NCBI GenBank assembly: GCA_946902875.1
Contig: OX336351.1
Span: 3,469,761-3,533,760 of the forward strand
DNA from: Nematopogon swammerdamellus
Taxonomy: Eukaryota > Arthropoda > Insecta > Lepidoptera > Adelidae
DNA: 64,000 bases
Reading direction: 5' to 3'
Positions 19,582 through 29,284 of the stretch are shown here, piece after piece. The notes beneath the pieces are model-generated. The model ran no database searches and was not told where the DNA came from. It saw only the letters and a list, made by a program, of their open reading frames with translations. Within the stretch, counting starts at the first letter, position 1. The number at the start of each line of letters is the position of its first letter. The position numbers and the translations under genes were made by a program.

Positions 19582-19787
19582 ATCGCAGATGTTGTCACGC
19601 TGACAAAGTGTCTGCTAGCCCTACTATGTTTGAGATCTAGGTTTCATCAACCCTACATTTTAAGGCCTTCGGGAATGTAAAAGCGACCCTGTGATGTAAA
19701 TATGCAATGCCTTTACTAGAAGGCATAGTTAGACATACCTAGAAAAGTGATCGACTTACAATTAAATATAGATTGAGAAATAGTGCA

Positions 19788-20158
19788 GTGCGAGAGCGTT
19801 GTGGTCTGAAAGACGATATAGTGATAAGAATTTGAGAAAGGAATGCTTCGGTGGTTCAGTAACATTGGAAGAATAACGAAGATAGACTAACGAAAGAAAT
19901 TTATGGCGCGAATATGAGCGGAAGAGTCAGGAAGGGTCACCCTAGACGCACGTTAGGTACGTTAGTCTCCTGACCAGATCGGGCATGTGCTCAAAAAGGG
20001 TCAAGTGAGTGCGTAGTACCCGCAACCGGTGAGCATGTATGAAGAACATTATGAGAGTGGAAGAGGAGGCAGAGGTGTGTCAGGATCGTGGCACATGGAG
20101 ATTCGTTGTCTCTGCCTACCCCACTGGGAAACAGGTGTGACGCTATGTATGTATGTAT
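19788..20158 (+). pseudogene. RTE-like LINE reverse transcriptase C-terminus, decayed
   Basis: The plus strand encodes, with stops and shifts, the well-known C-terminal stretch of insect RTE-like LINE proteins: ERCGLKDDIV, RLTKEIYGANMSGRV, KGHPRR, and near the end CQDRGTWRFVVSAYPTG-like code at 20085-20135. It ends in a TATGTATGTAT tail. No catalytic domain. Confidence 0.7.
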
Positions 20159-20270
20159 CATGGACTTACTTAAGCTCATGTAGTGGTCCAACAAATATTA
20201 CGTATACCTACCTATCACTGCCACGTCTTGTTTACTATAGTCGTATATTCAGTTTTTTTTTTATGAAATA

Positions 20271-20940
20271 GTGTATGGATGTACCAAAGTAGTGGTTAAG
20301 CTCAAGTGCCAGTGGGCTGGGCACGTCAGCCGAAGAGACGACGACTGTTGGAGTAACCGTGTCCTACACTGGCGGCCGTGGACAGGAAAACGGAGTGTGG
20401 GAAGACCACCCGCCAGTTGGGACGACATCAAGTACGTCGCCGGAATGCAGTGGTTCCGTACCGCTGAAGGCCGGGAGGACTGGAGGAAAATTGGAGAGGC
20501 GTATGTTTTTTTTTATTTTTTTTTATGGAAACTGACACGGTTGGCTACATCACCTACAACGTCCGTGATGTCAGCCCATAACACCGGGTGAACTAGGTGC
20601 CATGTCAGTGCTTCCCTCTTTGATCGTGCCGGCTACACTGAACTGGTCGGAGAAGACAAACTATTTACATAGCCGTTTCGACCGACGTTTCATTCAGTGC
20701 GGTGGTACCAACCCGGGCGGGTTAAACCCTACCACCAAGTAAGATTAGGAGGGAAGGGACCTACAGTTTTACGAGGAATCCGAACCTCGGTCAGCCTCCA
20801 ACGGTCAGCGGTCACCCATCCAAGTACTGACCGCACCCAGCGTTGCTTAAAATTCAATAGCGACAGTTGACTGTCTGCATCACTGAGCTATCGAGGCTGT
20901 CCAGCATTGGACGCTTACACGCTGATTGACGGATTGTATG
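20271..20940 (+). pseudogene. RTE-like LINE C-terminus split by an S5 SINE
   Basis: 20274-20514 codes VVKLKCQWAGHVSRRDDDCW, VLHWRPWTGKRSVGRPPASW, DDIKYVAGMQWFRTAEGRED and WRKIGEAYV, the standard C-terminal region of RTE-type LINE reverse transcriptases. The S5 at 20515-20899 interrupts it, and 20900-20940 resumes with CCAGCATTGGACGCTTAC and the ACTGA-like tail. The frame before the insertion is intact. 5'-truncated. Confidence 0.8.
20515..20899 (-). mobile_element. S5 SINE, full length, nested in LINE
   Basis: Minus strand: GCCTCGATAGCTCAGTGATG head, 5S segment (20870-20820), core, tail domain and T-run (A-tail) at 20515-20524. Very close to the copies at 12998 and 28815, hence fairly young. 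Confidence 0.9.
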
Positions 20941-21400
20941 GATGGTTGAGTCAGAGAGGCCAGAACACAGCCAACATCACCTTCGAGAAGGCGCCATACC
21001 GCAGACTTCCCTTTGGATTGCTGGCTATACTGCACTAGAGGAGAACCACAGCCCAGGTTGCTGTGCGGCCATCTTACGTTCAGTACCGTAATACCAACCC
21101 AGTCGGCTACAATTTGAGCCTACCACCGAGTAAGAGGCAAGGGAAGGGACCTACAGTTAAAGACCGGTTTCGAACAGTGAAGCAGCAGTACCCTAATCAC
21201 GAGATTTAACCTACCACTCTACGCTACGCTACGCCGTGTTCTCCGCATCATATTGTATGGAGAAACGGAGCAGCGCCTCTAGTGATAGATTTGCGAACTT
21301 CGTTTCTTTATATAAAATGATGCGGAGAACACGGCGGCGTAGCGTAGCAGGTTAAATCTCGTGATTAGGGTACTGGTGTAGGTATGCACGTACGATCGCC
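20934..21400 (-). mobile_element. ST SINE split by a foldback MITE
   Basis: 20934-21185 holds body and core in reverse (GGATGGTTGAGTCAGAGAGG to CCTACAGTTAAAGACCGG..CAGTGAAGCAG); 21376-21400 resumes GTGTAGGTATGCACGTAC. The tRNA-like head is lost. Confidence 0.75.
21186..21375. mobile_element. Foldback MITE, copy 2 (190 bp)
   Basis: Same ends as 19395-19581 (CAGTACCCTAATCACGAGAT). Its loop is inverted relative to copy 1 (GCAGCGCCTCTAGTGATAG), and its left arm carries the extra CTACG units. Confidence 0.9.
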
Positions 21401-22142
21401 GCCGTCGCGTCGTCGCCCGCACGTTCCTTATAAATATATCGTGATGTTTTCGTTCAATGGATTTGCTCACAAATTTTTCTGAACGAATTATCACAAAGGC
21501 TCATCTATTATTATAGATGAGTGGGTTCATATATATTTTTCGGCCAATCTGTGATCACAAAAAAATGGGGAATCTCCGAAAATACCTTAATGCCTGAATA
21601 CCCACGCCTTTTATCGTAACTAAAAATAGACTCTCGTCAAAGCTTTGCTTTGTACTAAAAAATGGGGTGTCGGAGGCAGTAACCTGAAATGCGGGCTATT
21701 TCGGTACACACTTGTATCTAATTTCCAACATTATGTAATGAAATTCTTTATTATCTCTCAGTCATGAAACGCCTAACGTTGTGTGCAAAATAATTTTACG
21801 CGTAATTATGAATTAATTGTGATCGTTTATAAATATTTTTTTTTTTAAGTGAAAAAACTTTATTGAATTAAACATACAGAAATTACATAAACTATAACTA
21901 TAACTAAATAAATTGTTTATATATTTTTTTCAGATTTAACTATTTATTTTATGTATAATATGTATATTCACAATTTATAAATTAACCTATCCAATAAAAT
22001 TTAACGACAAATAATACTAATTAAAAAACTATAACTATAAACTAAAAAAAAAATTTACTTATAAAATATATATTTCCTCAAGGTGCGTCGTCCCCGGGAT
22101 GGTTCCCAGGATGGCGGCCGCGTTGCCGCTCTGTATTTATAA
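21401..22142. other. AT-rich, no feature recognised
   Basis: 21840-22080 is very AT-rich (TTTATTGAATTAAACATACA, repeated AACTATAAC), resembling a LINE 3' untranslated region on the minus strand, but no code adjoins it. Confidence 0.4.
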
Positions 22143-22400
22143 TTTTTTTTTTTTTATGGAAACTGACACGGGTGGCTACATCACCTACTACATCCGTGAT
22201 GTCAGCCCATAACACCGGATGAACTTAGTGCCACGTCAGCGCTTCCCTTCGGTCGTGCCGGCTACACTGAACTGGACGGAAAACACAAACTATTTACATA
22301 GCCGTTTCGACCGACCTTTCATTCAGTGCGGTGGTATCAACCCGGGCGGGTTAAACCCTACCACCTAGTAATATAAGAAGGGAGTCATATCCCATATTTA
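22143..22400 (-). mobile_element. SX chimeric SINE, truncated
   Basis: Minus strand ends with the S5 tail. Upstream of the core it reads GGGATATGACTCCCTTCTTA-TATTACTAGG, the chimera joint also present at 32600-32640 and 35625-35650. The HPR-derived head itself is missing. Confidence 0.75.
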
Positions 22401-22805
22401 TATTGTTATAAAAAAAATATTTTTTTTTAGGTTTAACCACACAGAATCATTCTGTACATACAAATCTTAAAAATATATATTACATGGATAGAACTATCTG
22501 TACTTAAGGCTAAACACAACATGCACAAATTAAGATACTAAGTAAGCTAAAATTAAAAACTTAAGCTAAAACTAATAAAAGAACAAAAAATCAAATTTTA
22601 AACAACATATACACAATTACAGTAACTAACATACGAGCAACTAAGTTACTCTTATGTTCATAAAAAAAAAATAATTAAAATGAAAATAAAACAAAAAGCA
22701 CTTTAGATACATTCTCGGAGATAATTTTTGAAAGAATGTAGCGAAGCAAATGATGTGAGGTCAAGTGAATGGGCACGGTAAATAACATTGTAGTTGCGGC
22801 AAATA
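22401..22805 (-). pseudogene. Possible LINE 3' end with C-terminal code
   Basis: The minus strand near 22805-22705 reads CRNYNVIYRAHSLDLTSFAS and then LHSFKNYLRECI before a stop, in the style of a LINE C-terminus, followed by about 300 bp of AT-rich possible 3' untranslated sequence. Clade unknown. Confidence 0.45.
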
Positions 22806-22850
22806 CGAGAGAGGGGCGAACATTTTCCTATTTTGTACACAATATATTAC

Positions 22851-22935
22851 CACACGCTGTATCCCGACAATCGAGCTTTATCCGAGCGATCGGTGTTGTT
22901 CTGCAAGGGCTCTGGTAAATTGCATCACTGCACAG
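22851..22935 (-). mobile_element. HPR fragment (hairpin end)
   Basis: CACACGCTGTATCCCGACAA, TCGGTGTTGTTCTGC and GGTAAATTGCA match the 3' part of HPR. Confidence 0.65.
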
Positions 22936-23657
22936 GTGGCTATGTCGGCATCTTTGGTCCCTCGGCACAGCCACCCATGCTGGTTTTGATCAATTTAATT
23001 AACTGGTTTTCTTTCACTTTCAGGTAAGTGTGGATGGAGTATAAATAAATGGAAGGGCAAGCTGAAATGAGTAAGTTTTCTTTCAATAAACCTACGTCGT
23101 CGGTTTTACCCTGTACGAAATAATTTCTAGACGTTCCTCGTTCTTACTGCTTTAGATGTAAAATATACAAACCTTTAAAGGTGTAGGACAGATAAAACGA
23201 ACGGCGTAGGCTTTTATTACGATCCCGTACTATACGAAACCTTACAAAAATTATACAACTTTCGAGACCATTTAGGCGACAGCGACGACAGAAGCAACTG
23301 TATTTCTTTATCACCAGGTAGACACATCGTCCCCACAAGATCACTCATGTCCAATCTTCCTTTACCGAATATTCTCCCCAAAGACGACCATCCATTATGT
23401 AGGTACCGCAGGCGAAAAATTCATCATCTCCCTTGACGCTCATTGTACGAAGCTTCACTATTATGCCCATGGAGTATAATGGCTCTTTTCACACGTGCAG
23501 ACGACCATTCGAGCGGTTTTTGAAGCAAATAAAAGTGTTTTTATCGGTCCTCATAGTGGACATAATATTATTTGCTGATGCAAATCTATGTACTCATTCA
23601 TCGACCACACGAGCTGTTGGAACATTTTCGAGTGCTGTACAAACCATTTTGGAGTTC
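22936..23657. other. Mostly unassigned
   Basis: 23145-23250 (GACAGATAAAACG..GGCGTAGGCTTTTATTAC..GTCCCGTAC-like) is a weak minus-strand GCR fragment. A 147-codon plus frame from 23433 runs into the Penelope inverted copy and has no motif. Confidence 0.45.
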
Positions 23658-23770
23658 CGGCAGGCCTCACGCACTCTATGTACTTGCTTAGTTTTTAGTC
23701 CCGCACCGTCACTCATATTAATTAATGATATCGGCTTACCGGTGCGATTATGGCGAGCGCATCGCTGCAG

Positions 23771-23810
23771 CTCGACGTTTCGAGTCCTCTATGGGACCCG
23801 TTCTCAAGAG
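23771..23810 (-). ncRNA. Hammerhead-like motif, left inverted copy
   Basis: Exact reverse complement of 24507-24546; it lies in the truncated minus-orientation half of the Penelope pair. Confidence 0.5.
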
Positions 23811-23892
23811 GACGTGCTAGCTCCTCGGGCAGCCAGCACGTCACTGACAGGAGCCCGCCTGCTTCTCAAATTGTAGTGGTGGGTAGGTATGA

Positions 23893-24513
23893 TTTCAGAC
23901 AGACCGAATAGCGAAACTTCTTAGGAAGAAGAGCATACAGACGGTGTTACACCCGCATCGCAAGATCTCAAGCATGCTGCGATCGGCTAAGGACAGGCTG
24001 CCGCTACAATCATCAAGGGTATACAAGATACCGTGTTCCTGCGGAAAATCCTACATAGGACAGACAAAACGGAGTGTCAGTACAAGGGTTACTGAACATA
24101 TTCGAGCGGTCAAGAAAGGTCAAGCGGACAAGTCAGCGATTTGTGACCACATCGACTCCGGACAAAATCATTGGATTAGATTCGATCAGGTGAAGATTCT
24201 CGCCACCGAAAAACGACATCTGCCGCGTATTGTCCGTGAGTCGATAGAAATTGCTAAACACGACAACTTCAACCGCGAAGATTCTTTCAAGATCTCGCCG
24301 ATATGGAAGCCGGTACTGGCAACACTGCAGTCAACACAGAACCGAAGCGACGATTTCCGAGAGCTAGACACCGTCAGCAATTTCTGTAGGTCCGAAGAGG
24401 CAAGGAACGCAGCGAATCCTGAAATCATACCTACCCACCACTACAATTTGAGAAGCAGGCGGGCTCCTGTCAGTGACGTGCTGGCTGCCCGAGGAGCTAG
24501 CACGTCCTCTTGA
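23893..24513 (+). CDS. Penelope-like element, GIY-YIG endonuclease (5'-truncated, open)
   Basis: Open from the internal junction to the stop at 24511-24513. It starts within the last part of the reverse transcriptase/linker (RIAKLLRKKSIQTVLHPHRK, SSMLRSAKDRLPL) and enters the endonuclease: VYKIPCSCGKSYIGQTKRS, EHIRAV, HWIRFDQVKILATEKRHLPR, FNREDSF.ISPIWKPVLA. YIG is present, but the GIY box reads RVY (glycine replaced by arginine), which would probably impair cleavage. The C-terminal HHYNLRSRR matches the shifted frame of the 8 kb copy. No polymerase domain and no start codon of its own; not expected to work alone. Confidence 0.85.
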   Translation, partial: FQTDRIAKLLRKKSIQTVLHPHRKISSMLRSAKDRLPLQSSRVYKIPCSCGKSYIGQTKRSVSTRVTEHIRAVKKGQADKSAICDHIDSGQNHWIRFDQVKILATEKRHLPRIVRESIEIAKHDNFNREDSFKISPIWKPVLATLQSTQNRSDDFRELDTVSNFCRSEEARNAANPEIIPTHHYNLRSRRAPVSDVLAARGASTSS

Positions 24514-24546
24514 GAACGGGTCCCATAGAGGACTCGAAACGTCGAG
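24507..24546 (+). ncRNA. Hammerhead-like motif, right copy
   Basis: CTC, TTGAGAA, stem GGGTCC/GGACTC (one G-U pair) with a 6-nt loop, GAAAC, GTC, GAG. The layout equals the 8221-8261 motif, with stem I CTC/GAG instead of GCC/GGC. Core positions 3 and 8 are U and A instead of C and G, a change that keeps the pair. It overlaps the last codons of the endonuclease. Confidence 0.5.
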
Positions 24547-24924
24547 CTGCAGCGATGCGCTCACCATAATCGCACCGGTAAGCCGATATCATTAATTACT
24601 ATGTACTTGCGCCCGCTAACTACCCACCGCCGGCGAGCTTAATCAGTGGAAATTCGACAGCCGCGCGAAACATACCTACACGCGCGCCCACGCTACTGCG
24701 CGCAGCTGCAAAGCAATAATCACTTTACACTCGATCGTTTAGGTACATTTTCGCTCGCAGCGATTGGCGACGTGAAACATTAGGCTATAGCCGTAGGTAT
24801 GGAACTTTTTCTATGGCGAGATTTATCTGTTACGAAGTAACTATTAAGTAATCTGTGGTTTCGGTTTATTTATGGCACCGCAAACATCGATCAACGACGA
24901 ACATACTTCAAAGCGGCCAGTGGC

Positions 24925-25251
24925 CAAGCGGAACAATTCGGTTTGTGTGAGAGCGTAACCGGAAGTGAATCTTATATACCTATCCTGTTCCCTTAAAGTT
25001 ACTTGTACTAAGTTTCATCGAATTCGGATAATCGGTTTAAGAGGTATGGAGGAACATAAACACAGAAAAGATTTCTTAAAATCGTTAATTTAGTTTTAGT
25101 ATATCATACATAGTGTCCACAAACGCAATATCTCATAAAACAAAGTAACTTACTCCATGACCATCCCTTACAGATTTATTATTAGTATTGATATCTCATA
25201 AAACAAAGTAACTTACTCCATCCCTTACAGATTTATTATTAGTATTGATGT
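24925..25251 (-). mobile_element. HEL repeat with an internal duplication
   Basis: GGAACAATTCGGTTTGTGTG to TTATTAGTATTGAT. The last about 60 bp (ATCTCATAAAACAAAGTAAC to TATTGAT) are duplicated in tandem at 25127-25193 and 25194-25251, the second with a small deletion. Confidence 0.8.
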
Positions 25252-25316
25252 ATACTAAATTCTGCCTACGGGTCACTTTGCCCCCTCGCCAAAAACCCTA
25301 CGAGGGCTGTTTGAAC

Positions 25317-25370
25317 TCTCGTAATGTCTCAATCGAGTTAAAGTCTCGTAATGTCTCAATCGAGTTAAAG
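25317..25370. repeat. 27-bp direct repeat, two copies
   Basis: CTCGTAATGTCTCAATCGAG-TTAAA occurs twice in tandem. Confidence 0.9.
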
Positions 25371-25459
25371 GATTGTTTTACCATTTTATGACCTTTTGAC
25401 CTGCGGTTATAAGAGTTAGCCATATGAATAGATGAGATAAGAGAGGCTAGATCGGCCAT

Positions 25460-25871
25460 AAGTACTTGGATGGGTGACCCCTCGACCATTGGACGCTGAC
25501 CTTACCTTTTTTATGGAAACTAACACGGTTGGCTACATCACTTACAACATCCATGATGTAAGCCCATAACACCGGGTGAACTAGGTGCCATGTCAGTGCT
25601 TCCCTTGATTTCATGTCGGCTACACTGAACTGGACGGAAAACACGAACTGTTCAGGTACATAGCCGTTTCTAGGTGGTAGGGTTTAACCCGCCCGGGTTA
25701 AAACGGCTATGTAAATATTTCGTGTTTTCCGTTCAGTTCAGTACAGCCGGCACGATCGAAGGGAAGCCCTGACATGGCACCTACCTCATGAAGGTTTATG
25801 AGCTGACATCACGGATGAAGTAGGTGATGTAGCCAACCGTGTCAGTTTCGATAAAAAATAAAAATAAAATA
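25460..25871. mobile_element. Three S5 pieces, two in inverted arrangement
   Basis: 25460-25502 plus-strand 5S segment (AGTACTTGGATGGGTGACC); 25507-25669 minus-strand tail domain; 25670-25871 plus-strand core and tail. The last two meet at AGCCGTTTC|TAGGTGGTAG, making an imperfect inverted repeat. Confidence 0.7.
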
Positions 25872-26457
25872 AAGAGTGCTCTGGGCTGGCTATGGGAACA
25901 GGTGTCGCCAAAATTCATAACATCGTCGGTGCGGTTCGCGATCGACTAAGTAATTCAGTTGCGGCTCCATGGCTTCAACTCGATGGTATCTGGCGCGCTG
26001 TGCGAGTGAGCTCTATAGGAGTCTCTGGCCAGCGAGATATATGCACTTCTTGTAGAAAATTACATCTTGCGGGCCATATGCGACAACTCACCGCATAGAC
26101 CGACGACACGTTTGATTGTTGGTCGGCCATCTAGCCATTATTTCTCTCATCTATGACAGTCACTAACCCGCACAAGTTATAGCGGAGATAAAATAGAACC
26201 TTTATAAAGGCTTTGTCTCTCTCCCCCCCCCCCCCCCCCCCCTCTCTTTTTCATTGTTTCAATGTGGTCTATCTCTACCCTTTAACGACTCAATAAAATC
26301 TTCATAACTACACCAATGGTATTGTGTTGCTTCGCTAGCGTTATTCCCACTATCGCGTCTGAGGCTTGATCACGAGACTTTGCTATGGAATCAAATGACA
26401 TGTCTTACACGCAGGTCAAATATGACGAGGTATTCGCGGAACTACCCAACAAAAAAA
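25872..26457. other. Unassigned; contains a 20-C homopolymer
   Basis: A run of about 20 C at 26223-26242 lies in a CT-rich tract. The 68-codon plus frame at 25892 has no known motif. Confidence 0.5.
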
Positions 26458-26654
26458 TCGGTGCTAACGGCAGGTTGTTTTAGATCTTAAACTGGTATTA
26501 TTGGATTAATATAACGCGTCTAACTATTAATATTACTATAACTTAATATTAATATAATTATAAATATTACTAACGCTATTGTAAAGTCACTGAAGAGCCT
26601 TAAACTTAGAATGAGCCTCTATTAAACAGCTCTTATTACGCCTGTCTTAACACC
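26458..26654. mobile_element. MITE with GGTGYTAA ends, copy 1
   Basis: Left end CGGTGCTAACGGCAGG and right end CGCCTGTCTTAACACCA are roughly inverted. The whole 197 bp is the inverse of 61265-61454, including AATATAACGCGTC and GTAAAGTCACT. Confidence 0.8.
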
Positions 26655-26709
26655 AGTTAGTTGGGTTGAGAGTAACGCAAGCACGACCACAAAAAAGAGA
26701 CTCCAAAAG

Positions 26710-27020
26710 ACGGTTCGCTACATCACCTACAACATCCGTGATGTCAGCCCATAACACCTTGGTGAACTCGGTGCCATGTCAGTGTTTCCCTTCATTTCAT
26801 GCAGGCTACACTGAACTGGACGGAAAACACGAACTATTTACATAGCCCTTTCGACCAACGTTTCATTCAGTGCGGTGGCATCTACCCGGGCGGGTTTAAC
26901 CCTAACCTATTGGTGAGAAACGAAATTATTTACAGTTTTACGTGGAATCCGAACCGCGCGCAGTCAGCCTGTACAGGCACTCATCCAAGTTCTGACCGCG
27001 CCGAGGTGTGCTTAATGAAA
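26710..27020 (-). mobile_element. S5 SINE, 3' two thirds
   Basis: Minus strand has tail domain, core, and a degraded 5S part (CACTCATCCAAGTTCTGACC in reverse). The head is missing. Confidence 0.75.
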
Positions 27021-27135
27021 GGCGGACTTTCGATCGCACCACCGAGGTTGTTTCATTCAATAAATAATAAACAATATGTAGGTATATTTTTAATTAGAAA
27101 AATGCAAATCGAAAATCATTAGAAAAAAATTGGTT

Positions 27136-27461
27136 TTCTGTAAAGTCGGTTTACGGACGATAGTTTTACGTGATGACGTGGAATAATCGTAGTAAGTACA
27201 TAGAGCAAAGATCAGTTATTCTATTTCCAGTAGAAAGATTAATCATCTTGTGACTGGCCATCAATAAACTTCTGTTGTCTGATCTTGACAGTTTTACTTC
27301 TTAAGACGTTTCCATGGTAACTTTGACTATACCGATTGTGCCTCTCTATCGCTTGTTACGCGCTCTCGCTTGCACACACAGGCTCAGATGGAACGTGACA
27401 CTTTTTCGTGTGTGCAGCCGGTGTTCATCAATTTATAAGACGTGACGTCATCACGTCAAAA
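27136..27461. mobile_element. TIR repeat with ACGTGATNACGTC ends, copy 2
   Basis: TTTACGTGATGACGT at left and GACGTGACGTCATCACGTC at right; interior shared with 9345-9614, with an extra about 90 bp near the left end. Confidence 0.75.
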
Positions 27462-27465
27462 TACA

Positions 27466-27500
27466 TCCCGACCAGGATTTGAACCTGGGTCTCCGATCAG
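27466..27500 (-). mobile_element. tRNA-like fragment (T-arm)
   Basis: Minus strand GAGACCCAGGTTCAAATCC-TGGTCGGGAT has a B-box and a T-stem-like pairing but no complete cloverleaf, so it is probably a SINE head remnant. Confidence 0.5.
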
Positions 27501-27910
27501 GATTTTCGATTTGCATTTTTTCTAATTAAAAATATATATAAAGCGAGTACATACGTGCTTAGTACTAACATACACATAAAACAATATGTAATTTATTCAT
27601 ACCTTGAAAACATACATCTTATAAAATTATTCTTAACTGACACAATGTGAAAAACTTAGGGAGTATAAAATAAAAACAGTAAGTAAATGCAAAACAAGTT
27701 TGCAATTAATGCCATCAGCACAAACTGGAAAGTTTTATATCTTATTTCAGAAAGTACAAGAGACGAAACTTCGTACAACTCAACGTCATAATGTCAGGAG
27801 TTTGCGGAGTACTCTGTACTTCCTTACAATTTAAGTGCACATTTCCATTTTGAGAAGAATTATGAAAAATCTTTCATATATTTTCATTGTTTCATTTTGT
27901 CATCCCCGGT
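27501..27910. other. Unassigned AT-rich stretch
   Basis: No feature recognised. Confidence 0.5.
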
Positions 27911-28030
27911 ACCTCGGTGCTGCTATGCAGCGGTGCTAAATCGGGTGCGGTTGGACTTTGGAAGGGTGGCCGTTCGACCGTTGAGGCTAGCCGTGGTTCG
28001 GATTTCACGTAAAGCTGTCGCCTCACAAGC
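27911..28030 (+). mobile_element. S5 head and 5S fragment, degraded
   Basis: ACCTCGGTGCTGCTATGCAG-CGG, then CGGGTGCGGTTGGACTTTGG and GGTGGCCG match the S5 head and 5S part; it ends in the start of the core. Confidence 0.6.
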
Positions 28031-28092
28031 CGCGGATTTGAGTTCCATTTAGGTTTACCTTCGAACTTTATATTTATTTTAATAAGCAAATT

Positions 28093-28420
28093 ACATACAG
28101 ACCACACGCTGCATATCGACAAACGGGGTAAGCAGAGTAGTCGGTGTTGTGCTGCAAGGACTCTTGTAAATTACAGCACAAAACCGACCACCACGTTTAG
28201 CAAAGTATTCGGACAACTTAACTTTCAAGCGTCAAGTAAGGCACGTAGACCCACCTGCTGCATGACTCGATGGAAGAATCGTGCCAAGGTGAGAGGTGGC
28301 TATCCTGTCGCCCTTTGGCACGGCATCTTGTCCTTATCCCTTAGTCACATCTTACGACATGTACGACGAGAGACGCAGTGGGGTTAATATTTTTAAGTAC
28401 CGTCCCCACACGGTACAATA
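28093..28420 (-). mobile_element. HPR repeat, full
   Basis: CACGCTGCATATCGACAAACG, the hairpin (TCGGTGTTGTGCTGC / ACAGCACAAAACCGA), CCTGCTGCATGACTCG, then ACCGTCCCCACACGGTAC at the outer end. Confidence 0.85.
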
Positions 28421-28440
28421 ATTACGGGTAAATAATTTCA

Positions 28441-28788
28441 TTTTTTTTTATGGAAACTGACACGGTTGGCTACATCACCTACAACACCCGTGGTGTCAGC
28501 CTATAACATGGGGTGAACTAGGTGCCATGTCAATGCTTCCCTTCATTTAATGTCGGCTACACTGAACTGGACGGAAAACACAAACCATTTACATAGCCGT
28601 TTCGACCGACGTTTCGCTCAGTGCGTTGGTACCAACCCGACCGAGATAAACCCTACCACCTAGTAAGGTAAGAACGGAAGGGCAGCCTCAAACGGTCGAG
28701 CGGTCACCCATCCAAATACTGACCGCACCTAACGTTGCAATCAATAGCAACAGTCGACTGTCTGCACCACTGAGCTATCGAGGCTGAC
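28441..28788 (-). mobile_element. S5 SINE, nearly full
   Basis: T-run, tail domain, core, 5S segment (CACCCATCCAAATACTGACC) and tRNA-like head (GAGCTATCGAGGCTG). A 60-bp part between core and 5S is shortened. Confidence 0.85.
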
Positions 28789-28814
28789 AAATGCAATCTA
28801 TGCAATAATAGCTT

Positions 28815-29200
28815 CTTTTTTTTTATGGAAACTGACACGGTTGGCTACATCACCTACAACATCCGTGATGTCAGCCCATAGCACCGGGTGAACTAGGTGC
28901 CATATCAGTGCTTCCCCCTTTGATCGTGCCGGCTACACTGAACTGGTCGGAAAACACAAACTATTTACATAGCCGTTTTGACCGACGTTTCAATCAGTGC
29001 GGTGGTACCAACCCGGGCGGGTTAAACCCTACCACCAAGTAAGATTAGGAGGGAAGGGACTTACAGTTTTACGAGGAATCCGAACCTCGGTCAGCTTCCA
29101 ACGGTCAGCGGTCACCCATCCAAGTACTGACCGCACCCAGCGTTGCTTAACATTCAATAGCGACAGTTGACTGTCTGCACCACTGAGCTATCGAGGCTGA
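28815..29200 (-). mobile_element. S5 SINE, full, adjacent to another S5
   Basis: Same order as 20515-20899 with few differences. It lies 26 bp from the previous S5 in the same orientation. Confidence 0.9.
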
Positions 29201-29284
29201 CAAATATATAGCTATCCTACATACAGGAACCATGCATTTTTTCGGGATAAAAATTTGCCTATTATGGTAATTCAGTGCTTGATT

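Larger units (their letters stand above)
23688..24598. mobile_element. Penelope-like element pair, head to head
   Basis: 911 bp inserted in CGR with the exact 12-bp target duplication CTATGTACTTGC (23676-23687 and 24599-24610). The left 210 bp (to about 23897) are a 5'-truncated copy in minus orientation. From about 23893 a longer plus-orientation copy begins. 23720-23897 and 24408-24593 are inverted repeats with about one difference. Partial inverted tandem copies are a known Penelope-like insertion form. Confidence 0.9.
23658..24857 (+). mobile_element. CGR repeat split by a Penelope-like insertion
   Basis: 23658-23687 (CAGGCCTCACGCACTCTATG-TACTTGC) and 24599-24857 together match the uninterrupted copies at 33850-34144 and 63320-63607. 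The right end is TTACGAAGTAACTATTAAG-TAATCTGTG. Confidence 0.85.

Noticed and set aside
23433..23876. 147-codon gene
   Set aside because: It crosses unassigned DNA, CGR and the inverted Penelope copy; no motif, and the composition changes along it.
26223..26242. Meaningful C-tract regulatory element
   Set aside because: A 20-C homopolymer is most simply a slippage tract, and its length is unreliable in sequencing.
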